Shown piece after piece: positions 9,101 through 18,490 of a DNA stretch of 34,635 nt; the first letter of the stretch is position 1; the number at the start of each line of letters is the position of its first letter. The notes beneath the pieces are model-generated. The model was not told the DNA's origin. It saw nothing but the letters and a program-made list of their open reading frames with translations, and did no database searches. The position numbers were made by a program, and so were the translations under genes. This stretch comes from Pseudomonadota bacterium (GTDB lineage Bacteria; Pseudomonadota; Gammaproteobacteria; Burkholderiales; Burkholderiaceae_F), in NCBI GenBank assembly GCA_021842465.1, contig JAKBZN010000024.1:1-34635 (forward strand), given 5' to 3'.

Positions 9101-9621
9101 ACGGCAGCGCCAAGCGCCCGGAGGATTACCTCGACTCCTTCCGGCGGTTCATCGAGGAAAACCGCAACCAGATCGCCGCGCTCCAGATTGCCGTCACCCG
9201 GCCCCGGGATCTCACGCGGGGAGACCTGCGGAAGCTGCAGATCGCCCTCGCGGAACAAAATTTCGACCAGAAAACGATCCAGTCCGCCTGGCGAGAGGCG
9301 AAGAACGAGGAGATCGCCGCCAGCATCATCGGGTACATTCGGCAGCTTGCGATCGGCTCTCCGCTCATTCCCTTCGAGGCCCGGGTCGATCGGGCGGTCA
9401 AAAAGATCCTGGCATCGCGTTCCTGGTCGCTTCCGCAGCAAAAGTGGCTGGAGCGCATCGCCAAGGAAATGAAGCGCTCGATCGTCATCGACGAGACCAC
9501 CTTCGAGGAAGGCGCCTTCCAGAGCGCCGGCGGGTTCCGGAATCTGCAGCAGGTATTTGGAACTGACGCCCAAGCCGTCCTCGGCGACATCGCCGAGGCG
9601 GTCTGGGAAGACGCCGCCTGA
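6121..9621 (+). CDS. hsdR: Type I restriction enzyme, HsdR subunit
   Basis: This 1166-residue motor and nuclease subunit translocates DNA and cuts it when the recognition site is unmethylated. It begins with a DUF4145-like domain (about 10-110), then an alanine/glutamate-rich coiled coil (about 140-260). Next comes the PD-(D/E)xK nuclease (ADYVLFDG followed by VVEAKKYG, with E318 and K320). The SF2 helicase follows: Walker A MATGTGKT at 472-479, DEAH at 576-579, ALTATPAQ, and GIDVPEICN with QMLGRATRL. The C-terminal half is of the EcoEI_R_C type. I chose ATG 6121 because the upstream extension to 5950 would overlap the 5' end of tniQ and is not family-like. hsdM follows 32 bp later, so the three hsd genes form an operon. 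Confidence 0.95.
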   Translation: MTRDPGPASQNFAFLGQHDPVLLRLCAAAERNFPDDPNTTVVKLRQFSELVVRTIAAMVGVERTPETTTADLLRELQVRSILDRTALDLFHHLRREGNRAVHEYETTPQQAKDALRIARQLAIWFHRATGKADPRTFQPGPFVEPPRRDHEARVTELSSALALKAEEARAAYQIADAERLQRQAAEARAASAEEERALWTELARSEEEERKRAIAEYETVLSALQAEAQARPAPAAAAVEQAVQAASRAIALDEAETRAIIDVQLTEAGWQADSENLSYSNGARPEAGKCKAIAEWPTASGPADYVLFDGLVPVGVVEAKKYGLEVAGVVPQAERYSLGYEIKAGEMLPRPPDQAGPFPGWLASHEPEAANRHFRIPFVFTANGRPYFRQMETKSGIWFRDVRRPTNHPRPLADWHTPEALRKLLESEPAHAEAKLQAEPFGYLNLRDYQVKAVQAVESRIAGGGRECLVAMATGTGKTRTIVGLIYRLLKTKRFNRVLFLVDRNSLGTQAQDTFKDMRLEQNRTFAEIYEVMELADITPDGATKVHVATVQGMVRRLFGDELDIPIDRYDCIVVDEAHRGYILDREMGEGELAIRSEADYISSYRRVLDYFDAVKVALTATPAQHTVEIFGRPVYTYTYREAVIDGWLIDHDPPVRIITQLAEKGIHFDKGETVQVVQSATGGVDTATLPDELDFDIDGFNRLVITENFNRIVCEELAKQLDDPSDKKKTLIYAANDNHADLVVSLLKTALEGVWGPIDDKTVMKITGRTDKPEQAIKRFKNERLPVIAVTVDLLTTGIDVPEICNLVFLRRVRSRILYEQMLGRATRLCPEIDKEVFRIFDAVDIYNALEPVNTMKPVVQSVAIPLAQLFAEIADEKSHQAPGSGEGRSHADDVRDQIVVRVRKLIQRALRNAADHPELRDAIERLEQIAGLGARELPETWKAMDAESLGAFVRAHPALLSALQNLQLGGNGGIGQVVSTHDDDLVSVQHGYGSAKRPEDYLDSFRRFIEENRNQIAALQIAVTRPRDLTRGDLRKLQIALAEQNFDQKTIQSAWREAKNEEIAASIIGYIRQLAIGSPLIPFEARVDRAVKKILASRSWSLPQQKWLERIAKEMKRSIVIDETTFEEGAFQSAGGFRNLQQVFGTDAQAVLGDIAEAVWEDAA

Positions 9622-9653
9622 CGGAATCATCGCGGCACGGAAATCGGAAATTC

Positions 9654-11096
9654 ATGGCTTCGACCCAAAACATCGTTCAAAAGCTCTGGTCGTTGTGCGA
9701 CATCCTGCGCGACGACGGCATCACCTACCACCAGTACGTCACCGAGCTCACGCTGCTTCTCTTCCTGAAGATGGCCAAGGAAACGCAGACGGAAGGCCGC
9801 CTGCCTGCCGGTTTGCGCTGGGAGGACCTCGAGCGCAAGACCGGCGTCGAGCAGCACTCCTTCTACCGGTCGATGCTGGTGCAGCTCGGCAACGCGTCGG
9901 ATCCGTTGGTTGCCGCGATCTACAGCAATGCGAGCACGAGCATCAAGGAGCCGCGGCACCTCGCGCAGTTGATCGACGCCATCGACGTGATCGACTGGTA
10001 TTCGGCGCGGGAGGACGGTCTGGGGGACCTGTACGAAGGGCTGCTGGAAAAGAATGCCAATGAGCTCAAGAGCGGCGCCGGCCAGTACTTCACGCCCAGA
10101 GCGCTCATCTACGCGATGGTCCATGTCATGCAGCCGCAGCCCGGCGAGGTCATCCAGGATCCGGCAGCAGGCACGGCGGGTTTCTTGATCATTGCGGACC
10201 GCTACATCAAACAACACACCGGGGATCTATTTGATCTCTCAATCCCGCAGCAGGAGTTCCAGAAACGAAACGCCTTTGTCGGCATGGAGCTTGTCCCTGA
10301 CACGCAGCGGCTCGCCCTGATGAACTGCATGCTGCACGACATTGTCGGCACCGACAAAGGGCCGGTCTGGCTCGGCAACACCCTGTCGACGGAGGGCCAG
10401 CACCTGCCGAAGGCGGACGTCATTCTCACCAATCCGCCATTCGGGAAAAAGAAAGGTGGTGGGCTTCCGACGCGGGACGATTTCACGTTCCCGACCAGCA
10501 ACAAGCAGCTAGCGTTCCTGCAGCACATCTATCGGAGCCTGAAGCCGGGAGGGCGGGCAGCGGTCGTCCTCCCGGACAACGTGCTGTTCGAGGGCAACGC
10601 CGGCCGGCAGATCCGAACCGACCTCATGGACAAGTGCAACCTGCACACGATCCTGCGGCTGCCCACCGGAATCTTCTACGCGCAGGGCGTCAAGACCAAC
10701 GTGCTCTTTTTCACGCGGGGCAAGACGGATGCCGGGAACACGAAAGCGGTCTGGGTCTACGACCTGCGCGCCAACATGCCGCAGTTCGGCAAGCGCACGC
10801 CGTTTACGACCGAAGTGCTGAAGCCTTTCGTCGAAGCCTACGGCGACAAATCGGACGGCAGCGCACCGCGCACCGATGAAGGCGAGACCGGGCGGTTCCG
10901 GTGCTTTGCGCGCTCCTGGATCGCCGAACGGGACGACAACCTCGACATCGCTTGGCTCAAGGACGAGTCTGCGGTCGATGCGGCTGATCTACCCGAGCCT
11001 GCAGCGCTTGCGCAGGAAGCGATCGGGGAATTGCAACATGCGATGGCGGAACTCGAGGCGATTCTTGAGCAGCTAGACGAGGAGATGGAAGCGTGA
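9654..11096 (+). CDS. hsdM: Type I DNA adenine methyltransferase, HsdM subunit
   Basis: This 480-residue N6-adenine methylase modifies the host recognition site together with HsdS and forms the core of the restriction complex with HsdR. The N-terminal HsdM_N helical domain is seen in LWSLCDILRDDGITYHQYVTELTLLLFLKM. AdoMet motif I is DPAAGTAGFL from residue 169, and catalytic motif IV is NPPFG at 260-264. The protein ends in a helical region (about 445-480) expected to pack against HsdS. The coding sequence starts 32 bp after hsdR and its TGA overlaps the GTG start of hsdS, which indicates translational coupling. Length and motifs are all as expected for a working methylase. Confidence 0.96.
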   Translation: MASTQNIVQKLWSLCDILRDDGITYHQYVTELTLLLFLKMAKETQTEGRLPAGLRWEDLERKTGVEQHSFYRSMLVQLGNASDPLVAAIYSNASTSIKEPRHLAQLIDAIDVIDWYSAREDGLGDLYEGLLEKNANELKSGAGQYFTPRALIYAMVHVMQPQPGEVIQDPAAGTAGFLIIADRYIKQHTGDLFDLSIPQQEFQKRNAFVGMELVPDTQRLALMNCMLHDIVGTDKGPVWLGNTLSTEGQHLPKADVILTNPPFGKKKGGGLPTRDDFTFPTSNKQLAFLQHIYRSLKPGGRAAVVLPDNVLFEGNAGRQIRTDLMDKCNLHTILRLPTGIFYAQGVKTNVLFFTRGKTDAGNTKAVWVYDLRANMPQFGKRTPFTTEVLKPFVEAYGDKSDGSAPRTDEGETGRFRCFARSWIAERDDNLDIAWLKDESAVDAADLPEPAALAQEAIGELQHAMAELEAILEQLDEEMEA

Positions 11097-12478
11097 CCCG
11101 TTGGATCAATTTGCGTCTCGACGAGGTTTGTTCGCTGATCACCGATGGGACACATCATTCTCCCCAGAACGGGAACTCAGGATCGTTCAAGTATGTCACC
11201 GCGAAAAACATTCGACCGTGGGGCCTGGATATAACCGATATTACTTACGTCGATGCGAAAACGCATGCGGAGATCTACGGTCGCTGTCCCGTAGAGAAGG
11301 AGGACGTTCTTTACATCAAAGACGGAGTTACGACCGGTCTCGCGGTTGTGAATACTCTGGATGAACCGTTTTCGTTGCTTTCAAGCGTTGCGCTGCTCAA
11401 GCCGAAACGCGACATCGTAGAGCCGCGATTCCTGAAGTACGCACTGAACAGTCCCGAAACATTTTCGGCGATGACGTCGAATATGGCGGGGTCAGCAATT
11501 AAGCGCTTGGTTCTCCGTCAAATTCGAGCTGCATCAATACCGGTTCCACCGCTGACCGAGCAGAAGCGCATTGCCGACAAGCTCGATTCGCTCATTGCGC
11601 GCATAGAGGCTTGTCGCGATCGACTGGATCGGGTGTCGGGGATTATCAAGAAGTTTCGGCAGTCGGTGCTGGCGGCGGCGGTGTCGGGGAAGTTGACGGA
11701 GGAATGGCGAACGAAGGAGGGGATCGGCAATCTCGACTGGAAATCCTGCTCGGTTGGAGATTTGATCACCGGCATTGACGCGGGATTGAACGTGAAGTGC
11801 GATGAGAGGCCACCGAAACCCAATGAACGCGGACTAGTAAAAATCAGCGCCGTCACATGGGGAACATACGATGACGACGAAAGCAAAACGCTTCCTCTTG
11901 GTGCCGCGGTCCGGGAGTCGACGAAGATACTGGTCGGGGATTTCCTGATTTCCCGAGCGAACACGATCGAGCTGGTCGGGGCCTGTGTGCTAGTGCAAGC
12001 AACGAAGAGAAATATTTACCTTTCGGACAAGGTGTTGCGCCTTGTCATGCCGGAGTCGAACAAAAAGTGGCTCCTCTATTGGCTTCGTTCAAGCTTCGGA
12101 CGGTCGCAAATCGAATCCCTGGCAAGTGGAAATCAACTTTCGATGCGTAATATTTCGCAGGCGAACATCAAGGCGATTCAGGTTCTTCTCCCAACTGAGG
12201 ACGAGCGCATGGAAATTTGCCGTCGGGTGGAAAAGCTCATGGATTTCGCCGATCGCCTTGAATCCCGCCTTTCTGCGACGCGCTCGAAGATGGACGCGCT
12301 CACGCCAGCGGCGCTGGGGAAGGCCTTTCGTGGGGAGTTGGTGCCACGAGATGTAAACGATGAGTGTGGTTGTTCCTTGCAGCAAGTGCGAGGTACCGTG
12401 CTCTCGTCTGTGCCACACGGAATGGACGGCGAAGTGCTCTCGCTTCGTAAGTGCGGTTTGGCGATCCAAGAAATATAG
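11093..12478 (+). CDS. hsdS: Type I specificity subunit HsdS
   Basis: HsdS chooses the bipartite DNA target of the restriction-modification complex. This 461-residue protein has the two-fold layout of the family. Target recognition domain 1 covers about 1-150 (RLDEVCSLITDGTHHSP...), then a helical spacer about 152-205 (PPLTEQKRIADKLDSLIARIE). Recognition domain 2 covers about 210-360, and the second helical spacer about 365-420 ends KAFRGELVP. It starts with GTG inside the last codons of hsdM (GTGA overlap). The last 37 residues after VPRDVNDE are rich in cysteine and unlike the usual short tail, so a frameshift or recombination past the conserved end is possible without harming function. Base composition in the gene is lower in GC than in the core genes. 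Confidence 0.94.
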   Translation: MTRWINLRLDEVCSLITDGTHHSPQNGNSGSFKYVTAKNIRPWGLDITDITYVDAKTHAEIYGRCPVEKEDVLYIKDGVTTGLAVVNTLDEPFSLLSSVALLKPKRDIVEPRFLKYALNSPETFSAMTSNMAGSAIKRLVLRQIRAASIPVPPLTEQKRIADKLDSLIARIEACRDRLDRVSGIIKKFRQSVLAAAVSGKLTEEWRTKEGIGNLDWKSCSVGDLITGIDAGLNVKCDERPPKPNERGLVKISAVTWGTYDDDESKTLPLGAAVRESTKILVGDFLISRANTIELVGACVLVQATKRNIYLSDKVLRLVMPESNKKWLLYWLRSSFGRSQIESLASGNQLSMRNISQANIKAIQVLLPTEDERMEICRRVEKLMDFADRLESRLSATRSKMDALTPAALGKAFRGELVPRDVNDECGCSLQQVRGTVLSSVPHGMDGEVLSLRKCGLAIQEI

Positions 12479-12508
12479 CCCTGTTAGATTGATGCCGACG
12501 AGGGAAAA

Positions 12509-13273
12509 ATGTACGAACAGGTCTGCTACAAGAAGCCTTTCCTCAAAGACGTTATTTTGCGACTTGACTTCGGTGCGCCAGTCGCGGCGCTTTCCCGCGC
12601 AGTTCCGCAAAAAATTGCGACCTTGGCACTTCAAAGATTTCCAATTGCCGAACAGCAGAAAGGGAAAAGCCATGGAGTGGTTATTTCGGATGCTGCAATC
12701 GAAACAACGCAACAAGAGATTGTGCAGTGGCTCTACCATGGCAGAAATCGAGAAAAAACGCTTTCGATAACCGCATCAGCATTGTTTCTTAGCCATCGAG
12801 CGTACGAAAGCTACGAGGCACTAAAAAATGATATCAATCCAGTAATCGACGCCGTCTTTGATTTGCAAAAGGACCTAGTGATTGCTCGAATTGGACTTAG
12901 GTATATCAATGTCTTGGAAACGGATAAACTGAACCCTCTGTCCTGGGAGGGTTACATTCGCAACGATCTGCTCGGGTCGATAAATGCGTTCGGGGATACT
13001 GGAACGCTTTCGCGAGCGTTCCAAATTATCGAATTCAATGACGACGGGCGCCAAACCAAGTTGCAACTCGGGATCGCGAACCCGGACTTCCCGGCGCCGA
13101 TAAAGCGAAACCAATTCGTTATTGACATCGACTCGTCCTACCAAGGGGCGTTAGGTGGGCCGGAGGTCAAGGACGCGATCGAAATCGCCCACTCAAAGAT
13201 TCAAGATCTATTTGAAACAATCATCACCCAGACCACCCGGGATTTAATGGAGCAAGTGCTCGATGGCCATTGA
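12509..13273 (+). CDS. TIGR04255 family protein of unknown function
   Basis: This 254-residue protein matches what I know of the sporadically distributed TIGR04255 family. It opens YKKPFLKDVILRLDF (family pattern 'kPPlvEvvfelrF'), has LSITASALFLSHRAYESYEALKNDI in the middle and the hallmark RIGLRYINVLE at about 128-138. It ends in a helix TRDLMEQVLDG. No catalytic motif is evident and no function is established to my knowledge. ATG 12509 follows GAGGG at about 5 bp. It begins 30 bp after hsdS on the same strand, and its 3' end overlaps the next gene by 11 bp, so it starts a tightly packed three-gene unit. GC content is visibly lower than in the flanking chromosome, supporting recent transfer. 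Confidence 0.75.
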   Translation: MYEQVCYKKPFLKDVILRLDFGAPVAALSRAVPQKIATLALQRFPIAEQQKGKSHGVVISDAAIETTQQEIVQWLYHGRNREKTLSITASALFLSHRAYESYEALKNDINPVIDAVFDLQKDLVIARIGLRYINVLETDKLNPLSWEGYIRNDLLGSINAFGDTGTLSRAFQIIEFNDDGRQTKLQLGIANPDFPAPIKRNQFVIDIDSSYQGALGGPEVKDAIEIAHSKIQDLFETIITQTTRDLMEQVLDGH

Positions 13274-13508
13274 TCCTGTTCTAGTCGACCCGCGGTACAT
13301 CAAAGGATCGACCGAGACTTCCAGCCCCGCGATGGACTCGATCGCTGCGACCGTGCAAGCGGCGTCTTCGCCAGAAACAGCCAAAGATGTGTCCACGGTG
13401 AAGCAGTTTCTGAAAGCGCCGATGGACGCGATTTCGCTGACTCTTTATGGCTCGGGAAAACCAGAAAGAAGAGTTGTTCGCGCAAAATTGATCCATGGTA
13501 AAGGCTAA
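13263..13508 (+). CDS. Small hypothetical protein (81 residues)
   Basis: I do not recognise this protein. It has no membrane segment or signal peptide. The N-terminal half is rich in S, T, A and P (STETSSPAMDSIAATVQAAS) and probably flexible; the C-terminal part (QFLKAPMDAISLTLYGSGKPERRVVRAKLIHGKG) is basic. Support for it being real comes from its position: its ATG lies inside the last codons of the TIGR04255 gene (11-bp overlap) with GGAG 9-10 bp upstream, and its own end overlaps the next gene by 14 bp. Small middle genes of this kind are common in toxin-antitoxin-like and defence operons; that comparison is inference only. Confidence 0.6.
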   Translation: MAIDPVLVDPRYIKGSTETSSPAMDSIAATVQAASSPETAKDVSTVKQFLKAPMDAISLTLYGSGKPERRVVRAKLIHGKG

Positions 13509-14046
13509 GCGAAGCCCCCAGGCGCGACTCGCGCAGGGCGACATCATCCGTGATGTCGACTACTTGGAAAGCGTCTCTGAAAGGAATGGGGAGCTCGAGA
13601 TTTCACGCGTACGCTTTCCGCTCATTATTGTGTTGACGCAGGACTGCGATTTGGAGCAGGACTACCGAGTTCGTTGGTCGCGGGATAAGCCGGATTCACA
13701 GGATAAAGCCCTGCTTTCCGTGCTGGTGGCACCCCTATATAACGTTGAACACGTATACGCCGGGGAGCACCTCTCCCAGCTTGGGCTACAAATGCAAAAA
13801 ATCACGCGCGATAAGACGCCAGGGAACAATCTTCGAAACAATGAAACGCCGCGCTATCACTACCTGGAATTTGGCGGGCTACCGCTTCCTCCTTCTGTCA
13901 TCGACTTCAAGCACTACTTCAGCGTCAATGTTTGCGAGCTAAAACGACACAAAGCGGTTGGGTTCGTTTGTCAAATTGGTGAACTATTCCGAGAAGATGT
14001 ATCACAAAGATTTGCAAATTTCTTGGCGCGAATAGGGCTACCGTAA
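13495..14046 (+). CDS. Hypothetical protein with TQDCDL motif
   Basis: This 183-residue soluble protein begins with a basic tail (MVKAKRSPQARL) followed by QGDIIRDVDYLESV and the stretch FPLIIVLTQDCDLEQDY at about 42-58. A 'GDI ... vvlSQ-CDL' arrangement recurs in uncharacterised proteins of mobile and defence regions, but I know of no assigned function. Further on are LLSVLVAPLYNVEH, PRYHYLEFGGLPLPPSVIDFKHYFSV and a C-terminal helix. The conserved C and D residues might form a metal or catalytic site; this is not shown. The start overlaps the preceding gene by 14 bp with no good ribosome site, so translation is probably coupled. It is the last gene before the Tn7-like end. Confidence 0.7.
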   Translation: MVKAKRSPQARLAQGDIIRDVDYLESVSERNGELEISRVRFPLIIVLTQDCDLEQDYRVRWSRDKPDSQDKALLSVLVAPLYNVEHVYAGEHLSQLGLQMQKITRDKTPGNNLRNNETPRYHYLEFGGLPLPPSVIDFKHYFSVNVCELKRHKAVGFVCQIGELFREDVSQRFANFLARIGLP

Positions 14047-14256
14047 GAACTTGAACGATTGGGATCCGTGACAGCAACTATTACCCAAGTTGACCGGCGT
14101 TCCACGCTGGGGCCTCTCGCCGACTGACGTACTTTATTTCCGACGGTGTTTTTATGCTGCGCAGGCGCTGCCACACGCAGCCTTTGTGATGCCCCAAATG
14201 CATTGAAGGCGGCACGGCCGCTCTCCGCCGTCTGGTCAGCATTGGCGTGAAAGGCT
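14047..14256. other. Non-coding stretch inside the Tn7-like end
   Basis: No gene is supported between the last cassette gene and the 20-bp repeat array. The sequence is of mixed composition with some T-rich runs (for example GGTGTTTTTATG near 14144). A TGGTCAGC at 14233-14240 echoes the TGGTCAGA at 14313-14320 exactly 80 bp away, which may be chance. Confidence 0.5.
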
Positions 14257-14323
14257 TGTTTTCGACTTTAATGCCGTGTTTACGACTTTAATATCCTGTT
14301 TACGACTATATTTGGTCAGAACA
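14257..14323 (-). mobile_element. Tn7-like transposon end with three TnsB-type sites, beside glmS
   Basis: Three direct repeats begin at 14257, 14277 and 14297, an exact 20-bp period, with core TGTTTACGACTTTAAT (first copy TGTTTTCGAC, third copy ending CGACTATA). Read from the glmS side, the sequence begins TGT (14323-14321) and then shows AATATAGTCGTAAACA, ATTAAAGTCGTAAACA and ATTAAAGTCGAAAACA. This is strikingly like the TnsB site of Tn7 as I recall it (AATAAAGTCTTAAACT), and Tn7 also ends in TGT/ACA. The ACA end lies 22 bp beyond the glmS stop codon, where Tn7 inserts (about 25 bp downstream). Contiguous sites are typical of the Tn7 right end, which faces glmS. The expected 5-bp target duplication would be ACCGC at 14324-14328; its partner was not found here. 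Confidence 0.82.
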
Positions 14324-14345
14324 ACCGCCCGCGTACCGAGTCCTC
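14324..14345 (-). other. Remaining attTn7 spacer between glmS and the element
   Basis: These 22 bp separate the glmS stop codon from the ACA terminus of the Tn7-like end. In Tn7, TnsD binds the last part of glmS and directs insertion about 25 bp downstream, so this stretch would be chromosomal attTn7 sequence, with the 5 bp next to the element (ACCGC) being one copy of the target duplication. It is assigned by position and by comparison with Tn7 only. Confidence 0.6.
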
Positions 14346-16199
<1,854 letters not shown>

Positions 16200-16534
16200 G
16201 GATTCGATCCCTTTCTGGGTTGCGGGAACGCGGGCGGGCATGGGGTCCGCGCGCGTTCGGAGCGATATCGGGCGCGGAGGGGGCGGCGAATTGCATGTCC
16301 GCGCGCCCCCGGCACCCAATCCCCAATGATAGGGCCTTCAAAGAAACCGGAATATCGGAATTACGATTGCTGCTCGCCCGATTCCGGAAAAACGACCCTC
16401 GCCGGGAAGGGGGGCCGTACAATCCGCACTCGGCCGCGGCGGTTCGCGGCGTCGTCCGCAAGCCTTTGCGCGCCGGTTGCCGGTTTCGGCGCCGCGCTCC
16501 CGGTTCACGGACCGGTCCACTCCATCTGAACGTC
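16200..16534. promoter_or_regulatory. Divergent intergenic region between glmS and the reductase gene
   Basis: These 335 bp separate two divergent genes and must hold both promoters. A TACAAT at 16418-16423 could be a -10 element for the rightward gene, but no good -35 lies 17 bp upstream. Nothing recognisable as a riboswitch or ribozyme was seen on the glmS side; the glmS ribozyme is known from Gram-positive bacteria and is not expected here. No gene is supported in the interval. Confidence 0.35.
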
Positions 16535-17635
16535 ATGAAAGCTCATCAGGAACCTACGGGAAGCCACGCCGCGGCCGGAGCGGCACACGAGATCGAGACC
16601 GACGCCCTCATCATCGGCGCCGGGCCGGTCGGACTGTTCCAGGTATTCGAACTGGGGCTGCTGGAAATCAAGGCGCACGTCATCGATTCGCTGGCCCACG
16701 TCGGCGGGCAGTGCGTCGAACTCTATCCCGACAAGCCGATCTACGACATTCCCGCCGTGCCGGTCTGCACGGGCCGCGAACTGACCGATGCGCTGCTCAA
16801 GCAGATCGAGCCGTTCGGAGCCCAATTCCACCTCGGGCGCACCGTCACCAGGGTCGAGCGCCAGGAGGACGGCCGGTTTCTGGTCGAAACCTCGCGCAAC
16901 GATCGGTTCCTTGCCCGTACGGTGTTCATCGCGGCGGGGGTCGGCGCATTCGAATCGCGCCCCTTGCGCCTGCCGAATATCGAGCAGTACGTCGACAAGC
17001 AACTGTTTTACCGGGTCCGGAATCCGGCCGATTTCGCAGGCAAGGACATCGTGATCGCAGGCGGCGGCGATTCGGCGCTGGACTGGGCCCTGAACTTCGT
17101 GCAGGAAGGCCCGAATCAGGCCGGAAGCGTGATCCTGGTGCACCGGCGGGACGGATTCCGCGCGGCGCCCGCGAGCGTGGCGAAGATGCACGAGCTGTGC
17201 GAACAGATGCAGATGCAGTTCCTGGTCGGCCAGATCACCGATTTCGAGGCGAAGGACGAGCGCCTCTCGGCAATCAAGGTCACGGGCGGCGACGGCGTCA
17301 CCCGTGTCGTGCCGATGGATGCGCTGCTGGTCTTCTACGGTCTGTCGCCGCGGCTGGGGCCGATCGCGAACTGGGGTCTCGGCATCGAACGCAAGCAGAT
17401 CGTGGTCGATACCGAGAAGTTCGAGACCAACGTCCCCGGAATTTTTGCGGTGGGCGACATCAACATCTACCCGGGTAAGAAGAAGCTCATCCTGTCGGGC
17501 TTCCACGAGGCGGCGCTCGCGGCATTCGCAGCGGCGCGCTATGTGTTCCCGGAGAAGCACATCCACCTGCAATACACCACCACCTCGCCCAAGCTGCACA
17601 AGGTGCTGGGCGTCGAGACGCCGGTGTTCGACTGA
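16535..17635 (+). CDS. Ferredoxin--NADP reductase, thioredoxin-reductase-like type
   Basis: This 366-residue flavoprotein exchanges electrons between NADPH and ferredoxin or flavodoxin. The FAD-binding GAGPVG is at 28-33, followed by [18 protein letters not shown], and the NADPH-binding GGGDSALDW is at 176-184. The C-terminal FAD motif includes [27 protein letters not shown]. There is no redox CxxC between the two nucleotide motifs, which separates it from thioredoxin reductase and fits the FNR type found in Betaproteobacteria. The start at 16535 gives an N-terminal tail of about 20 residues before the first beta strand; the frame is open far upstream, but the translation there is low-complexity arginine-rich and not protein-like. 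It is a single gene, divergent from glmS. Confidence 0.92.
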   Translation: MKAHQEPTGSHAAAGAAHEIETDALIIGAGPVGLFQVFELGLLEIKAHVIDSLAHVGGQCVELYPDKPIYDIPAVPVCTGRELTDALLKQIEPFGAQFHLGRTVTRVERQEDGRFLVETSRNDRFLARTVFIAAGVGAFESRPLRLPNIEQYVDKQLFYRVRNPADFAGKDIVIAGGGDSALDWALNFVQEGPNQAGSVILVHRRDGFRAAPASVAKMHELCEQMQMQFLVGQITDFEAKDERLSAIKVTGGDGVTRVVPMDALLVFYGLSPRLGPIANWGLGIERKQIVVDTEKFETNVPGIFAVGDINIYPGKKKLILSGFHEAALAAFAAARYVFPEKHIHLQYTTTSPKLHKVLGVETPVFD

Positions 17636-17640
17636 CGGTC

Positions 17641-17735
17641 CTCCGCCGCGCTTCCCCGCTCCCGCAAGGGAAGAGGAAGGCGCGGCGGCCCCGATCGCTT
17701 CGCACCCGCCCCTCGCTGGGAGGGGATCCCCCGCA
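17641..17735. repeat. GC-rich inverted repeats after the reductase gene
   Basis: Downstream of the stop codon, CTTCCC can pair with GGGAAG across an 11-base loop, and a little further CCCCTC pairs with GAGGGG. No T-run follows either. They may be extragenic palindromes or a weak transcription stop between the reductase and rhomboid genes. Confidence 0.3.
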
Positions 17736-17778
17736 GGTTCCGGCCGGATTTCGTGGTCTGCTCCGGTACACTTGCCCC

Positions 17779-18390
17779 ATGTTTCCGCTCCCTCCCGGTA
17801 CGCAACTGCTGTTGTGGATGAACGTGGGCACGTTCCTCCTCGACTATCTGCTCGGCGGGACCCTGAGCACCGATCTCGCGTTGTGGCCGATCGGTTCCCG
17901 CGCGTTCGGCGCGCCCGGTTTCATGCCCTGGCAGCTCGTCACGTACAGCTTCTTCCATGCCGGGTTCATGCACATTTTCCTCAACATGTTGGGCCTCGTC
18001 ATGTTCGGCGGCGACGTCGAGCGGGTCTGGGGACGCAACCGGTTTTTGACCTATTACTTCGTCTGCGTGATCTCGGCGGGGCTTACGCAGTTGCTCTTCA
18101 CGTGGTTCACCGGTTCGCTGGAACCCACGATCGGCGCCTCTGGCGGCGTGTTCGGGATCCTGCTCGCGTTCGGGCTGTTGTTTCCCCGGCGCATCGTCAT
18201 GCTGATCTTCCCGCCCATCCCGATGCCGGCCTGGCTGTTCGTGACGATCTTCGGCGTGATCGAACTGTTTCAGGGCGTCGCGGGCACGCAGGCGGGGGTT
18301 GCGCACTTCGCGCACCTGGGCGGGATGCTGGGCGGCTGGCTGCTGATGAAGTTCGGCGGCGGACGCGGCGGCGGCCGCCGCCGGTACTGA
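17779..18390 (+). CDS. Rhomboid family intramembrane serine protease
   Basis: This 203-residue inner-membrane protein cleaves transmembrane segments of other proteins. Six hydrophobic helices can be traced. The catalytic serine is in GASGGVFG (S121) and the catalytic histidine is H179 in AHFAHLGGMLGG; the HAGFMHIFLNMLGLVMFG helix carries the conserved His/Asn cluster that forms the oxyanion hole. The protein ends in a glycine/arginine-rich cytoplasmic tail (GGGRGGGRRRY). Length and motifs fit the basic six-helix rhomboids of proteobacteria. It begins at ATG 17779, with no strong ribosome site, about 140 bp after the reductase gene. Its substrate cannot be predicted from context. Confidence 0.93.
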   Translation: MFPLPPGTQLLLWMNVGTFLLDYLLGGTLSTDLALWPIGSRAFGAPGFMPWQLVTYSFFHAGFMHIFLNMLGLVMFGGDVERVWGRNRFLTYYFVCVISAGLTQLLFTWFTGSLEPTIGASGGVFGILLAFGLLFPRRIVMLIFPPIPMPAWLFVTIFGVIELFQGVAGTQAGVAHFAHLGGMLGGWLLMKFGGGRGGGRRRY

Positions 18391-18490
18391 CGCCCCGGAT
18401 CCGGTTCCGTCACTCCCGCCCTGAGTAGTTTCCGAACGGCGATTGCCCGGTACCGTCTCTCCATCGTTGATGCGATCGAGGGAGCGGAAC

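Noticed and set aside
14257-14316. CRISPR array
   Set aside because: The 20-bp units are directly contiguous with no spacers, and there are no cas genes; the pattern fits transposase-binding sites much better.
16535-17635. Thioredoxin reductase
   Set aside because: The fold is similar, but the redox-active CxxC between the FAD and NADPH motifs is missing.
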